DNA from: Oceanospirillaceae bacterium
Lineage (GTDB): Bacteria > Pseudomonadota > Gammaproteobacteria > Pseudomonadales > Balneatricaceae
DNA: 14,198 nucleotides
Direction: 5' to 3'
Assembly: GCA_003521845.1 (NCBI GenBank)
Contig: DPHB01000001.1
Location: forward strand, 72,938 to 87,135
Shown: positions 1 to 6,767 of the stretch, in pieces
Position numbering within the stretch: position 1 is the stretch's first letter
Layout of the letters: every line of letters starts with the position of its first letter
The notes under the pieces: generated by a model
The model's input: the letters and a program-made list of their open reading frames with translations, nothing else
The model's database searches: none
What the model was told of the DNA's origin: nothing
Position numbers and translations under genes: made by a program

Positions 1-429
1 GGGTTCTCTTTTAACGGTAGCAAATAGGTGTTCATCAAGAAGATTGTTTACATCGTATTGGATTTGGGTCTGCAACTGACTAAAATCGCTGGCGATTTGC
101 TGAGCGTTGGGCTGTATGTATTGTTGCTGGATGGTATCAAGAATTAAGCGAAACCGTTGGCCAAGAAGCTCCTCATCATCACCTTCTGGCACTAGGATGT
201 TGGCACTAACGCGGACTATTAGCTCATGCAATACCAGTCGTTGCCACGTGAAGGCGGCAAGGCGTTCTTGTTTGATTCCCGTGAGTTGATGTAAGTCTAA
301 GGTGTTCTGATAGTCTGTGCTGCTGTTTTGGGAGTGGTATAGGCTTTCTAGTGGGCGCAAAGCTGCCGGCAATTCAGAGTCAAGGCCCGGTTGCCACGCG
401 TGGTATTGAGTAGACTTGCTAGTTGCCAT
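1..429 (-). CDS. Unrecognised protein, N-terminal 143 residues (3' end outside window)
   Basis: An open frame on the minus strand begins with ATG at 429 and runs without a stop to base 1, so the C-terminus lies outside the window. The visible protein starts MATSKSTQYHAWQPG and is hydrophilic and rich in Gln, Leu and Asp/Glu. It has no signal peptide or membrane segment and reads as a mostly helical soluble protein. A stretch around residues 70-95 (LHELIVRVSAN, then an acidic GDDEE run) looks conserved in style, but I do not recognise the family. The start is supported only by the frame; no good Shine-Dalgarno is visible upstream. It lies 80 bp downstream of the GH1 gene on the same strand with no clear terminator between, so read-through is possible, but nothing links it functionally to sugar use. 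Confidence 0.65.
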   Translation of the reverse strand, partial: MATSKSTQYHAWQPGLDSELPAALRPLESLYHSQNSSTDYQNTLDLHQLTGIKQERLAAFTWQRLVLHELIVRVSANILVPEGDDEELLGQRFRLILDTIQQQYIQPNAQQIASDFSQLQTQIQYDVNNLLDEHLFATVKREP

Positions 430-509
430 GTTTTTAGTAACCCACAACTCTGATAGAGAGCGACTTTATTGCTACCTATTCAAACCCCTTTGTGGGCTAA
501 AGGCAAGTG

Positions 510-1850
510 CTAGGCGGTCGGAACCGGCACCTTGGCTAAGGCCTGTGCTAGGGCATGGTAGGATGCTTTGGGTGTGCGCTCCATGTTGTCAAAGTCGACG
601 TGCACAATACCAAAGCGCTTCTCATAGCCTAGGGACCACTCGTAGTTATCCAGTAAAGACCAGACAAAATAGCCTTGTACCGGCACGCCAGCAGCAATGG
701 CGGTTTGTGTCGCTGCAAAGTGCTGGTTGAGGTAGTTGATGCGAGCCTGGTCGTTGATACTACCATCAACCACTGAATCGGCGTTTGCCATACCGTTTTC
801 AGTGATATATATGGGGGTGTTACCAGTGTAGTCTTGTTGTACACGAACTAGAAAGTCCTGCAGGCCTTGGGGGTAGATATCCCAACCCATTTGAGTTTTT
901 TCCAAGTTGCCATGGTGCTCCGTATGGCTTGGCCAAGGACCTTGGTTGGGTGCTAACCATTTGCAGGTGTAGTAGTTTAATCCGCACCAATCAACGGGTT
1001 GTGAGATTAAGGTCATGTCATCCTGCCAGTTGCTTGGCATATGCGGTTCAAGGCCTTCTAGTACAGCTTGAGGATAGGTGCCTTTAAACACGCCTTCTAG
1101 AAAGAAGCGGTTGTAATAATCATCGTAAAGACTAGCTGCCTGTTCGGCTGCTGCAGAGTCATCAAATGCAAAGGCCCATTCTAAGTTGGCAATCATGCCT
1201 AAATTGTCTTGCCCCATGCTGCGCATCACCTCCATGGCCTTGCCATGGGCTAGCAATACATGATGCATGGCGTGAGCTGTGGCGCGAATGTCCTTAAGGC
1301 CAGGCGCGTGGTGGCCTAGCATATGGGAAAGCCAACTGACGCACCAGGGTTCATTAATAGGCGCCACAGAGGCGAGGCGGTCGCCTAATTTATCAATCAC
1401 AATGGCGGTATAGTCGGCAAACCAGTTGCCAATATCACGATTGCGCCAACCACCAAGGTCAGCCAAAGTGGCGGGCAGCTCCCAATGGTAGAGGGTGAGG
1501 TGGGGGGCAATGTTGCGTTCGCATAATTTGTCGACTAAGCGATCGTAGAAGTCCAAGCCTTGCTGGTTAATCTGGCCTTTGCCACTGGGTAGTATGCGCG
1601 CCCAGCTGGTAGAAAAACGATAAGCATCAAAGCCGCCTGCGGCGATAAGGTCCACATCTCCTTCGTAGCGTAAGTAATGCTCACAGGCCCGCTGGCCATG
1701 TTCATTGCGTACTACGTTATCACCTGTAGCGGCAAACGTATCCCAATGGGTGGTGCCGGCACCACCAAAACCGTGACCTTCAATTTGGTAGGCCGAAGTC
1801 GCCACGCCAAATTGGAAATCTTTGGGAAAATCTTGGCGGCTCCAGTTCAT
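510..1850 (-). CDS. GH1 family beta-glucosidase, cytoplasmic
   Basis: The 446-residue protein has the usual length and layout of a bacterial GH1 beta-glucosidase, a retaining enzyme that removes terminal beta-linked glucose or related sugars from oligosaccharides and aryl glycosides. Visible motifs are FGVATSAYQIEG near residues 14-25, YHWELP at 121-126, the acid/base glutamate E167 in INEPW, the nucleophile E351 in YITENG, and the aglycone/glucose-binding segment DNYEWSLGYEKRFG at 401-414. There is no signal peptide, so it acts in the cytoplasm on imported substrate. I chose ATG 1850 because homology begins at once (MNWSRQDFPKDFQFG) and a GGA lies just upstream. The longer frame to 1979 would overlap the LacI-family gene by over 100 bp with non-homologous sequence. 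It sits 17 bp after the regulator stop codon, so the two are probably cotranscribed. The exact beta-glycoside is not evident. Confidence 0.95.
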   Translation of the reverse strand: MNWSRQDFPKDFQFGVATSAYQIEGHGFGGAGTTHWDTFAATGDNVVRNEHGQRACEHYLRYEGDVDLIAAGGFDAYRFSTSWARILPSGKGQINQQGLDFYDRLVDKLCERNIAPHLTLYHWELPATLADLGGWRNRDIGNWFADYTAIVIDKLGDRLASVAPINEPWCVSWLSHMLGHHAPGLKDIRATAHAMHHVLLAHGKAMEVMRSMGQDNLGMIANLEWAFAFDDSAAAEQAASLYDDYYNRFFLEGVFKGTYPQAVLEGLEPHMPSNWQDDMTLISQPVDWCGLNYYTCKWLAPNQGPWPSHTEHHGNLEKTQMGWDIYPQGLQDFLVRVQQDYTGNTPIYITENGMANADSVVDGSINDQARINYLNQHFAATQTAIAAGVPVQGYFVWSLLDNYEWSLGYEKRFGIVHVDFDNMERTPKASYHALAQALAKVPVPTA

Positions 1851-1867
1851 GTGTGTTCCACGGTATA

Positions 1868-2890
1868 TTATTGAGGCACGGGGCCGGTTGAGCTGCCGAC
1901 AATTAGTTGGGCCTCCAAGACGATCTGTTTTGGTTTTTGATCTGGCTTGTCGATAACATCCATCAATATCTGCGCACACAATTGGCCAGCTTCACGAATG
2001 GACGAACGGGTGGCAGTGAACACCGGTTGGGCTTCACCATTGCGTAGATAAGACAGGTCATCGTCGTGAATAACCACAGAAAAGTCCTTGCCAATACGCA
2101 AGCCGTTTTCGCCTAAGGCGCGGCGGATGCCAATGGCTAAGGTGTAGGAAGAAGCAACGGCGGCGGTAGGTGGCTGGTCCATAGCCAAAAGTTTGTTCAT
2201 GGTTTCATAACCAAAGTGCTCGGTCATTTCGCTACTAAACATTAATTTTGGGTCAGCTTCTATGCCACGGTCTTTTAGTGCTTGGGTATAACCGTGGTTA
2301 CGGCGAATGGCAAAATCCAGTTCTTCGTTACCGTTGATTAAGGCGATGCGGCGATGGCCTAAATCTAAGAGGAAGTTGGTGGCATTGATAAAGGCATGAG
2401 TGTTGTTTACATCGACGTAATGGTAGTCGTTCTTGCCCGTAGCGCGGCCGTGCACAACAAACGGCAGGCCTAGTTCTTTTAAGATAGCTACTCGCTCATC
2501 ATTTTCTCTAGGGGCTTGCACGATAACGCCATCGACAGAACCTTTGGCATGCATGTCACGATAGGTTTCCGCCTGCTTATTGTTTTCCGTCAGAGCAAAA
2601 TGGGTGTCATAGCCTTGGGTGCGGTATGTCTGAGCAGCGCCAGCCATAAAGTCACCAAAGATTGGGTTAAGCATTTCATGTTGGCTGGCCATTGGCAGTA
2701 CAAAGCCGATCATTTTACTTTTTCCCGTGGCTAATGCTTGAGCCTTGGTGTTGGGCAGGTAGTTGTGTTTTTGCGCGGCAGCAAGCACTAGGGCACGGGT
2801 CTTTTCGCTGACCTCAGGATAACCGTTGAGGGCACGGCTGACGGTGGTTTGCGATATGCCTAGAATGTTGGATAGTTGCTTTAGGTTCAT
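1868..2890 (-). CDS. aglR: LacI-family transcriptional regulator, AglR-like
   Basis: A 340-residue LacI/GalR-type regulator. An N-terminal helix-turn-helix (residues 3-22, with the recognition helix around TTVSRALN) is followed by a hinge helix near residues 47-57 (NTKAQALATGK). A sugar-binding periplasmic-protein-like core follows (IGFVLPM, GSVDGVIV, DLGHRRIALING). It is intact and of normal length. It is divergent from a cluster ordered like S. meliloti aglEFGAK, where a LacI-type regulator AglR sits upstream; the symbol is assigned by this synteny. LacI-family proteins typically bind palindromes with a central CG, and four such sites (CAAAGCGCTTTG type) lie in the 272-bp divergent region, one of them only 10 bp upstream of its own start codon. 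That suggests repression of the transport operon relieved by an alpha-glucoside, plus autoregulation. The effector is inferred. Confidence 0.9.
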   Translation of the reverse strand: MNLKQLSNILGISQTTVSRALNGYPEVSEKTRALVLAAAQKHNYLPNTKAQALATGKSKMIGFVLPMASQHEMLNPIFGDFMAGAAQTYRTQGYDTHFALTENNKQAETYRDMHAKGSVDGVIVQAPRENDERVAILKELGLPFVVHGRATGKNDYHYVDVNNTHAFINATNFLLDLGHRRIALINGNEELDFAIRRNHGYTQALKDRGIEADPKLMFSSEMTEHFGYETMNKLLAMDQPPTAAVASSYTLAIGIRRALGENGLRIGKDFSVVIHDDDLSYLRNGEAQPVFTATRSSIREAGQLCAQILMDVIDKPDQKPKQIVLEAQLIVGSSTGPVPQ

Positions 2891-2900
2891 TTTGGTTATC

Positions 2901-2912
2901 CAAAGTGCTTTG
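2901..2912. promoter_or_regulatory. LacI-family operator in the regulator leader
   Basis: CAAAGTGCTTTG is a palindrome with a single mismatch to the perfect CAAAGCGCTTTG sites at 3050 and 3081. It lies 10 bp upstream of the regulator start codon and abuts its likely ribosome-binding region, which fits autoregulation of the regulator/GH1 unit by a downstream block to transcription. Confidence 0.7.
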
Positions 2913-2939
2913 AATTAATGCTGCTAATTAATAAAAAAT

Positions 2940-2968
2940 ATTCTGATTTATTTTTTCATATATTGCAA
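2940..2968 (-). promoter_or_regulatory. Candidate promoter for the LacI regulator and GH1 unit
   Basis: Reading the minus strand, TTGCAA (2968-2963) is followed after 17 bp by CAGAAT (2945-2940). Each hexamer matches consensus at 4 of 6 positions. The region is AT-rich, and transcription from here would pass through the operator at 2901-2912. The match is weak and other positions are possible. Confidence 0.3.
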
Positions 2969-2976
2969 GCGCTTAG
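2965..2976. promoter_or_regulatory. Degenerate LacI-type operator
   Basis: GCAAGCGCTTAG keeps the AAGCGCTT core of the CAAAGCGCTTTG operators but loses the outer matches. It overlaps the candidate -35 of the leftward promoter, a sensible place for a weaker auxiliary site. A core this short could also be chance in one intergenic region. Confidence 0.4.
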
Positions 2977-3041
2977 GTTTAATCATAGGTCTAATAGTGA
3001 TGTATATATGGTTTCTATAAGCAGAAATAAATAATAATTGG

Positions 3042-3071
3042 TTGACACTCAAAGCGCTTTGGGTGTTTAAT
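3042..3071 (+). promoter_or_regulatory. Main promoter of the aglEFGAK operon
   Basis: A perfect -35 hexamer TTGACA (3042-3047) is followed after 18 bp by TTTAAT (3066-3071), which matches the -10 consensus at 5 of 6 positions. Transcription would start near 3078. One perfect operator fills the spacer and another lies just downstream of the start, the classic geometry for repression by a LacI-family protein. The leader before aglE would be about 85 nt. Confidence 0.75.
3050..3061. promoter_or_regulatory. LacI-family operator within the promoter spacer
   Basis: CAAAGCGCTTTG is a perfect 12-bp palindrome with a central CG, typical of LacI-family sites. It lies between the -35 and -10 elements of the aglE promoter, so bound repressor would exclude RNA polymerase. 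Confidence 0.85.
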
Positions 3072-3080
3072 TGGCAAATC

Positions 3081-3092
3081 CAAAGCGCTTTG
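3081..3092. promoter_or_regulatory. LacI-family operator just downstream of the transcription start
   Basis: A second perfect CAAAGCGCTTTG copy. Its centre is 31 bp (about three helical turns) from the first, so both sites face the same side of the DNA and two dimers could bind cooperatively across the start of transcription. Confidence 0.85.
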
Positions 3093-3162
3093 AAAAGAAT
3101 TTGGATTGCCACCCTTTATGTTAGGGGGCAAACTACTGATAAAAACAATGGAGAAAATTCCA

Positions 3163-4431
3163 ATGATGAAGACATTCCTTCCTACTGCAATGGCGCTAGC
3201 CATGACAGCTGGCGCAGCTCAAGCTGGTGACGTAACCGTGTTTGGCCCTTGGTTAGGTCCAGACCAAGAAAACGTCGAAGCTGTATTGGCTGAGTTTGCT
3301 GCTCAGTCTGGTCATAACGTGAGCTACGTTGGTTCTGACAGCTTCGAACAGCAGGTTCGTGTTGATGCTGAAGCCGGGTCTGCTGCTAACGTTTCTGTAT
3401 TCCCTCAGCCTGGTTTGGCTGCTGACTTGGCTAAAAATGGTTTCTTGACTCCATTGGCGTCAGGTACTGCTGACTGGGTGCGTGATAACTACGCGGCTGG
3501 TCAGTCTTGGGTTGATCTAGGTACCTTTGCTGGTGCTGATGGCGCTGACAGCCTTTACGGCTTCTTCTACAAGGTCGACCTTAAGTCTCTAGTTTGGTAC
3601 AACCCAGAAAACTTTGAGGATGCTGGCTACGAAGTGCCAGGCTCTATGGAAGAGTTAAAAGACCTGACCAAGCAAATCGTTGCTGACGGTGGCACACCTT
3701 GGTGTATCGGTCTGGGTTCTGGTGGCGCTACTGGTTGGCCTGCCACAGACTGGGTTGAAGACTTGATGTTGCGTACTCAGTCACCAGCTGACTACGACAA
3801 GTGGGTTAGCAACGAAATGAAGTTTAACGATCCTAAGGTTGTAGCGGCCATCGATGAATTTGGTTGGTTTGCTGGTAACGACGCTTATGTGGCTGGTGGT
3901 GCTGGTGCCGTGGCATCCACGGACTTCCGTGACAGCCCTAAGGGCATGTTTAGCTCGCCAGCACAGTGCTACATGCACCGTCAGGCGTCCTTCATTCCTG
4001 CGTTCTTCCCAGAAGGTACCGTCGTGGGTGAAGATGCTGACTTTTTCTACTTCCCAGCTTACGCCGGTAAAGACCTTGGTGCGCCAGTATTGGGTGCCGG
4101 TACAGTTTGGGGTATCACCAATGATTCGCCAGAAGCTCATGAGTTGATGGCCTTCTTGCAAGATCCTAAAGCCCACGAAATCTGGATGGCCCGTAAAGGC
4201 TTCTTGACGCCGCATAAGGGTGTTGATACATCTGTGTTCTCTGATCCTACCTTGAAGAAGATGAACGAAATTCTACTAGGTGCCACTACCTTCCGCTTTG
4301 ACGCATCTGACCTAATGCCTGGTGGTGTTGGTGCAGGTTCCTTCTGGACTGGTATGGTTGATTACGCTGGTGGCAAGAGTGCCCAGCAGACTGCTGATGA
4401 AATCCAGGCTTCCTGGGATGCTTTGAAGTAA
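3163..4431 (+). CDS. aglE: Alpha-glucoside ABC transporter, periplasmic binding protein AglE
   Basis: A 422-residue family 1 extracellular solute-binding protein that captures alpha-glucosides in the periplasm and delivers them to the AglF/AglG channel. Residues 1-21 form a clean signal peptide (MMKTFLPTAMALAM, ending AQA before GDVTVFG), with no lipobox cysteine. I chose ATG 3163 because GGAG lies 9 bp upstream and it starts the signal peptide directly; the longer frame from 3106 adds 19 residues that spoil it. The next ATG at 3166 is also possible. The mature protein shows the usual pattern for sugar binders: an early VFGPWLGPDQENVEAVLAEF segment, aromatic residues through the middle (WYNPENF, GWPATDW), and a late RKGFLTPHKGVD. 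Codon use is strikingly biased (GGT, GCT, GTT, AAC, TTC), which suggests very high expression. Symbol assigned from operon order; exact ligands cannot be read from sequence. Confidence 0.9.
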   Translation: MMKTFLPTAMALAMTAGAAQAGDVTVFGPWLGPDQENVEAVLAEFAAQSGHNVSYVGSDSFEQQVRVDAEAGSAANVSVFPQPGLAADLAKNGFLTPLASGTADWVRDNYAAGQSWVDLGTFAGADGADSLYGFFYKVDLKSLVWYNPENFEDAGYEVPGSMEELKDLTKQIVADGGTPWCIGLGSGGATGWPATDWVEDLMLRTQSPADYDKWVSNEMKFNDPKVVAAIDEFGWFAGNDAYVAGGAGAVASTDFRDSPKGMFSSPAQCYMHRQASFIPAFFPEGTVVGEDADFFYFPAYAGKDLGAPVLGAGTVWGITNDSPEAHELMAFLQDPKAHEIWMARKGFLTPHKGVDTSVFSDPTLKKMNEILLGATTFRFDASDLMPGGVGAGSFWTGMVDYAGGKSAQQTADEIQASWDALK

Positions 4432-4453
4432 TCAAGTTGTTCAAGTAATATCC

Positions 4454-4481
4454 GCGGGCAACCACTGCGTTGCCCGCTTTT
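4454..4481 (+). terminator. Intrinsic terminator/processing hairpin after aglE
   Basis: GCGGGCAA (4454-4461) pairs perfectly with TTGCCCGC (4470-4477) across an 8-nt loop, followed by TTTT (4478-4481). It stands between the binding-protein and permease genes inside one apparent operon. It probably gives partial termination or protects the 3' end of an aglE-only mRNA, so that binding protein exceeds permease. The short T run suggests leaky termination. Confidence 0.75.
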
Positions 4482-4599
4482 CCAATCCGCTTTGTAACTA
4501 TTTAGGAATACTTTGACCAGTGTTTCACGGGCGCTCTTTGCCTAGCAAAACTAGTGTAATATTGATCAAATTGTTTCATTGACCAAAGGCAGTGGCATT

Positions 4600-5607
4600 A
4601 TGCACCCCTCGATACAAGGTATCTTAACTATCCTAGTAGGCGTTGCCGTTTGTGTAACTTATTTCTACGCGTCTAACTGGTTGTTAGACCATGTTTTGTT
4701 TCGCGCCAAAGGCCCTAATGCAGGGCGCAATATTAATCGCGCCAATATGGTACGCCCTTGGTTGTTCTTGTTCCCAGCGTTAGCTGCCCTGGGCTTGTAT
4801 TTGGCTTATCCTATTTTTGAGACGTTACGTCTTTCATTGACTGATCGCTTGCCTGGTAACCAATACGAATGGGCCGGCTTATCTAACTATAGCCAGATGT
4901 TCGCAGATCCTAAGTTTGGTGAAGCCCTACTAAATAACTTGTTGTGGTTGTTAGTGGTGCCAGCCTTTGCGACCGCCTTTGGCTTATTGTCAGCGCAACT
5001 AACTGACCGCATTGGTTGGGGTAATGTGGCCAAGGCCATTATCTTTATGCCCATGGCCATTTCCTTTGTCGGTGCCTCGGTTATTTGGAAGTTGGTTTAT
5101 GATGCCAAGCCAGCGGGCCAAGACCAAATAGGTGTATTGAATGCCATCTACACCTATGTCACCGGTAACGACCCAGAAATCTGGTTAACGGTGATGCCAT
5201 GGAACAGTTTCTTGTTGATGGTGGTGTTGATCTGGATTCAAACTGGCTTTGCCATGGTGATTTTGTCTGCTGCCTTGCGAGGCATTCCAGAAGAAACCAT
5301 AGAAGCAGCCATCGTTGATGGTGCTAATCCGTTTCAAATTTTCTTTAAGATCAAAGTTCCACAGATCATGCCGACAATCTTGGTGGTATGGACCACCATT
5401 ACGGTTACCGTTTTGAAGGTGTTTGATATTGTCTTTGCCATGACCAATGGCCAGTGGGAAACCCAGGTCCTGGCCAATTACATGTTCGATAAGCTATTCC
5501 GTTCCAATGATTGGGGAGTAGGCTCTGCCGCTGCCATGGTGATTATGCTGCTGGTTACCCCCATTTTGTTCTTGAATATTCGCAACGCCCGTAGAGAGAT
5601 GGAGTAA
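4600..5607 (+). CDS. aglF: Alpha-glucoside ABC transporter permease AglF
   Basis: A 335-residue inner-membrane permease of the MalF-like class, one half of the alpha-glucoside channel. Hydrophobic segments lie near residues 5-26, 52-76, 110-134, 144-167, 202-226, 256-280 and 310-327. The cytoplasmic EAA loop that docks on the ATPase is visible (EAAIVDGANPFQIFFKIKVP, starting near residue 235). I chose ATG 4600, which has AAAGG about 10 bp upstream; an in-frame TTG at 4579 would add seven residues and lacks its own good ribosome-binding site. A 168-bp gap with a terminator hairpin separates it from aglE, and only 3 bp separate it from aglG, so translation of aglF and aglG is probably coupled. 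Sugar specificity is inferred from the neighbouring alpha-glucosidase and operon order. Confidence 0.9.
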   Translation: MHPSIQGILTILVGVAVCVTYFYASNWLLDHVLFRAKGPNAGRNINRANMVRPWLFLFPALAALGLYLAYPIFETLRLSLTDRLPGNQYEWAGLSNYSQMFADPKFGEALLNNLLWLLVVPAFATAFGLLSAQLTDRIGWGNVAKAIIFMPMAISFVGASVIWKLVYDAKPAGQDQIGVLNAIYTYVTGNDPEIWLTVMPWNSFLLMVVLIWIQTGFAMVILSAALRGIPEETIEAAIVDGANPFQIFFKIKVPQIMPTILVVWTTITVTVLKVFDIVFAMTNGQWETQVLANYMFDKLFRSNDWGVGSAAAMVIMLLVTPILFLNIRNARREME

Positions 5608-5610
5608 CAC

Positions 5611-6756
5611 ATGCACGCTGTTCAAACACAATCTGGTTTAAAGTGGGCGGTACATCTTTCGGTACTGTTTTTAGTGGCCTTGTGGATATTCCCTACGGCA
5701 GGTCTGTTTGTATCTTCTTTTCGCACAGTGGATCAAATATCCAGCGGTGGTTGGTGGACGGCCATGTTTGCCAGTGAGCAAAACATGGTAATCCGTGCTG
5801 CCAAGCCAGAAATGCAAGTGCAAGAAGGTGATTTGTACGTTATCGAAGGCGATCTGTTTGCCCCAGCCAGTACAAAAACAATCACTGTTTGGGGCATTTC
5901 TTCTAAAGCCATTGATATTTACAAGGCCAGCGAAACGGCTGAGTTGCGCAAAGGTGGCAGCATTACAGTCATGGCCAATGGTCACTACCGCATGGTCAAT
6001 GCCGAGCCATTCAAGGGTAGCCGAGGTCAGCGCGTGTTCGTCACAGCACAAGCCCCACCAGAGTTTACCTTTGATAACTACCGTAAGGTGTTATTCGATA
6101 AAACCAACGTGGAAGGTATGGCTGGTGCCTTTATGGCTACCATGACGGTGACTATTCCCGCCACCATCATACCTATTCTTATTGCCGCATTTGCCGCTTA
6201 TGCCTTGGCATGGATGAATTTTCCAGGCCGCGCCCTATTGGTAGCGGCTGTGGTTGGTATGTTGGTTGTGCCGCTGCAGCTGGCACTTATTCCGCTGCTA
6301 AAACTACATATGAATATTGGCATTGGTAAAGGTTATATGGGGGTGTGGCTGGCACACACGGGTTTTGGTTTGCCCCTAGCTATTTATTTGCTGCGTAACT
6401 ATATGGCTGGTTTGCCGCGAGACATTATCGAAAATGCCCGTGTCGACGGTGCCACCGAATTCCAAATATTTATGCGTATCATTTTGCCGTTGAGTTTTCC
6501 GGCCTTAGCATCCTTTGCCATCTTCCAGTTCCTGTGGACGTGGAATGATCTGCTAGTGGCCAAGGTATTCTTGATTGATGCAACCGGTCAGACGGTGGTA
6601 ATGACGGCCAAAATTGTCGAATTGTTAGGTACTCGTGGTGGTAACTGGGAAATATTGGCCACCTCTGCCTTTGTTTCCATTGCTGTGCCCTTGGCCGTTT
6701 TCTTTGCCCTACAGAAGTACTTGGTACGTGGTCTGTTGGCTGGTTCCGTTAAATAG
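5611..6756 (+). CDS. aglG: Alpha-glucoside ABC transporter permease AglG with a large periplasmic insert
   Basis: A 381-residue MalG-like inner-membrane permease, partner of AglF. After a first membrane segment (about residues 12-36) comes a hydrophilic stretch of roughly 110 residues (about 45-155) before the remaining membrane segments near 172-200, 207-232, 242-262, 296-318 and 349-372. A typical MalG-type permease is near 280-300 residues, so this insert explains the extra length. It should face the periplasm and could touch the binding protein; from memory AglG of rhizobia is also long, so it is probably a family trait. The EAA loop reads ENARVDGATEFQIFMRIILP, from about residue 274. GGAG lies 6 bp before ATG 5611 and overlaps the end of aglF. 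It is followed 11 bp later by aglA. Confidence 0.9.
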   Translation: MHAVQTQSGLKWAVHLSVLFLVALWIFPTAGLFVSSFRTVDQISSGGWWTAMFASEQNMVIRAAKPEMQVQEGDLYVIEGDLFAPASTKTITVWGISSKAIDIYKASETAELRKGGSITVMANGHYRMVNAEPFKGSRGQRVFVTAQAPPEFTFDNYRKVLFDKTNVEGMAGAFMATMTVTIPATIIPILIAAFAAYALAWMNFPGRALLVAAVVGMLVVPLQLALIPLLKLHMNIGIGKGYMGVWLAHTGFGLPLAIYLLRNYMAGLPRDIIENARVDGATEFQIFMRIILPLSFPALASFAIFQFLWTWNDLLVAKVFLIDATGQTVVMTAKIVELLGTRGGNWEILATSAFVSIAVPLAVFFALQKYLVRGLLAGSVK

Positions 6757-6767
6757 GATTGTTCGCT

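Noticed and set aside
611..622. CAAAGCGCTTCT, a 10-of-12 operator match inside the GH1 gene
   Set aside because: It encodes part of the conserved GYEKRFG segment of GH1 enzymes, so the match is explained by coding constraint. A similar partial match at 7531-7542 in aglA is also within coding sequence.
416..730. Plus-strand open frame of 104 codons over the end of the GH1 gene
   Set aside because: It overlaps a clearly conserved GH1 coding region on the other strand, and its predicted protein is of low complexity with no recognisable domain.
3781..4215. Minus-strand open frame of 144 codons inside aglE
   Set aside because: It is antisense to strongly codon-biased aglE sequence and lacks a ribosome-binding site or recognisable domain; such shadows are expected.
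5671..6051. Minus-strand open frame of 126 codons inside aglG
   Set aside because: It is antisense to the AglG insert, with no initiation signal or family resemblance.
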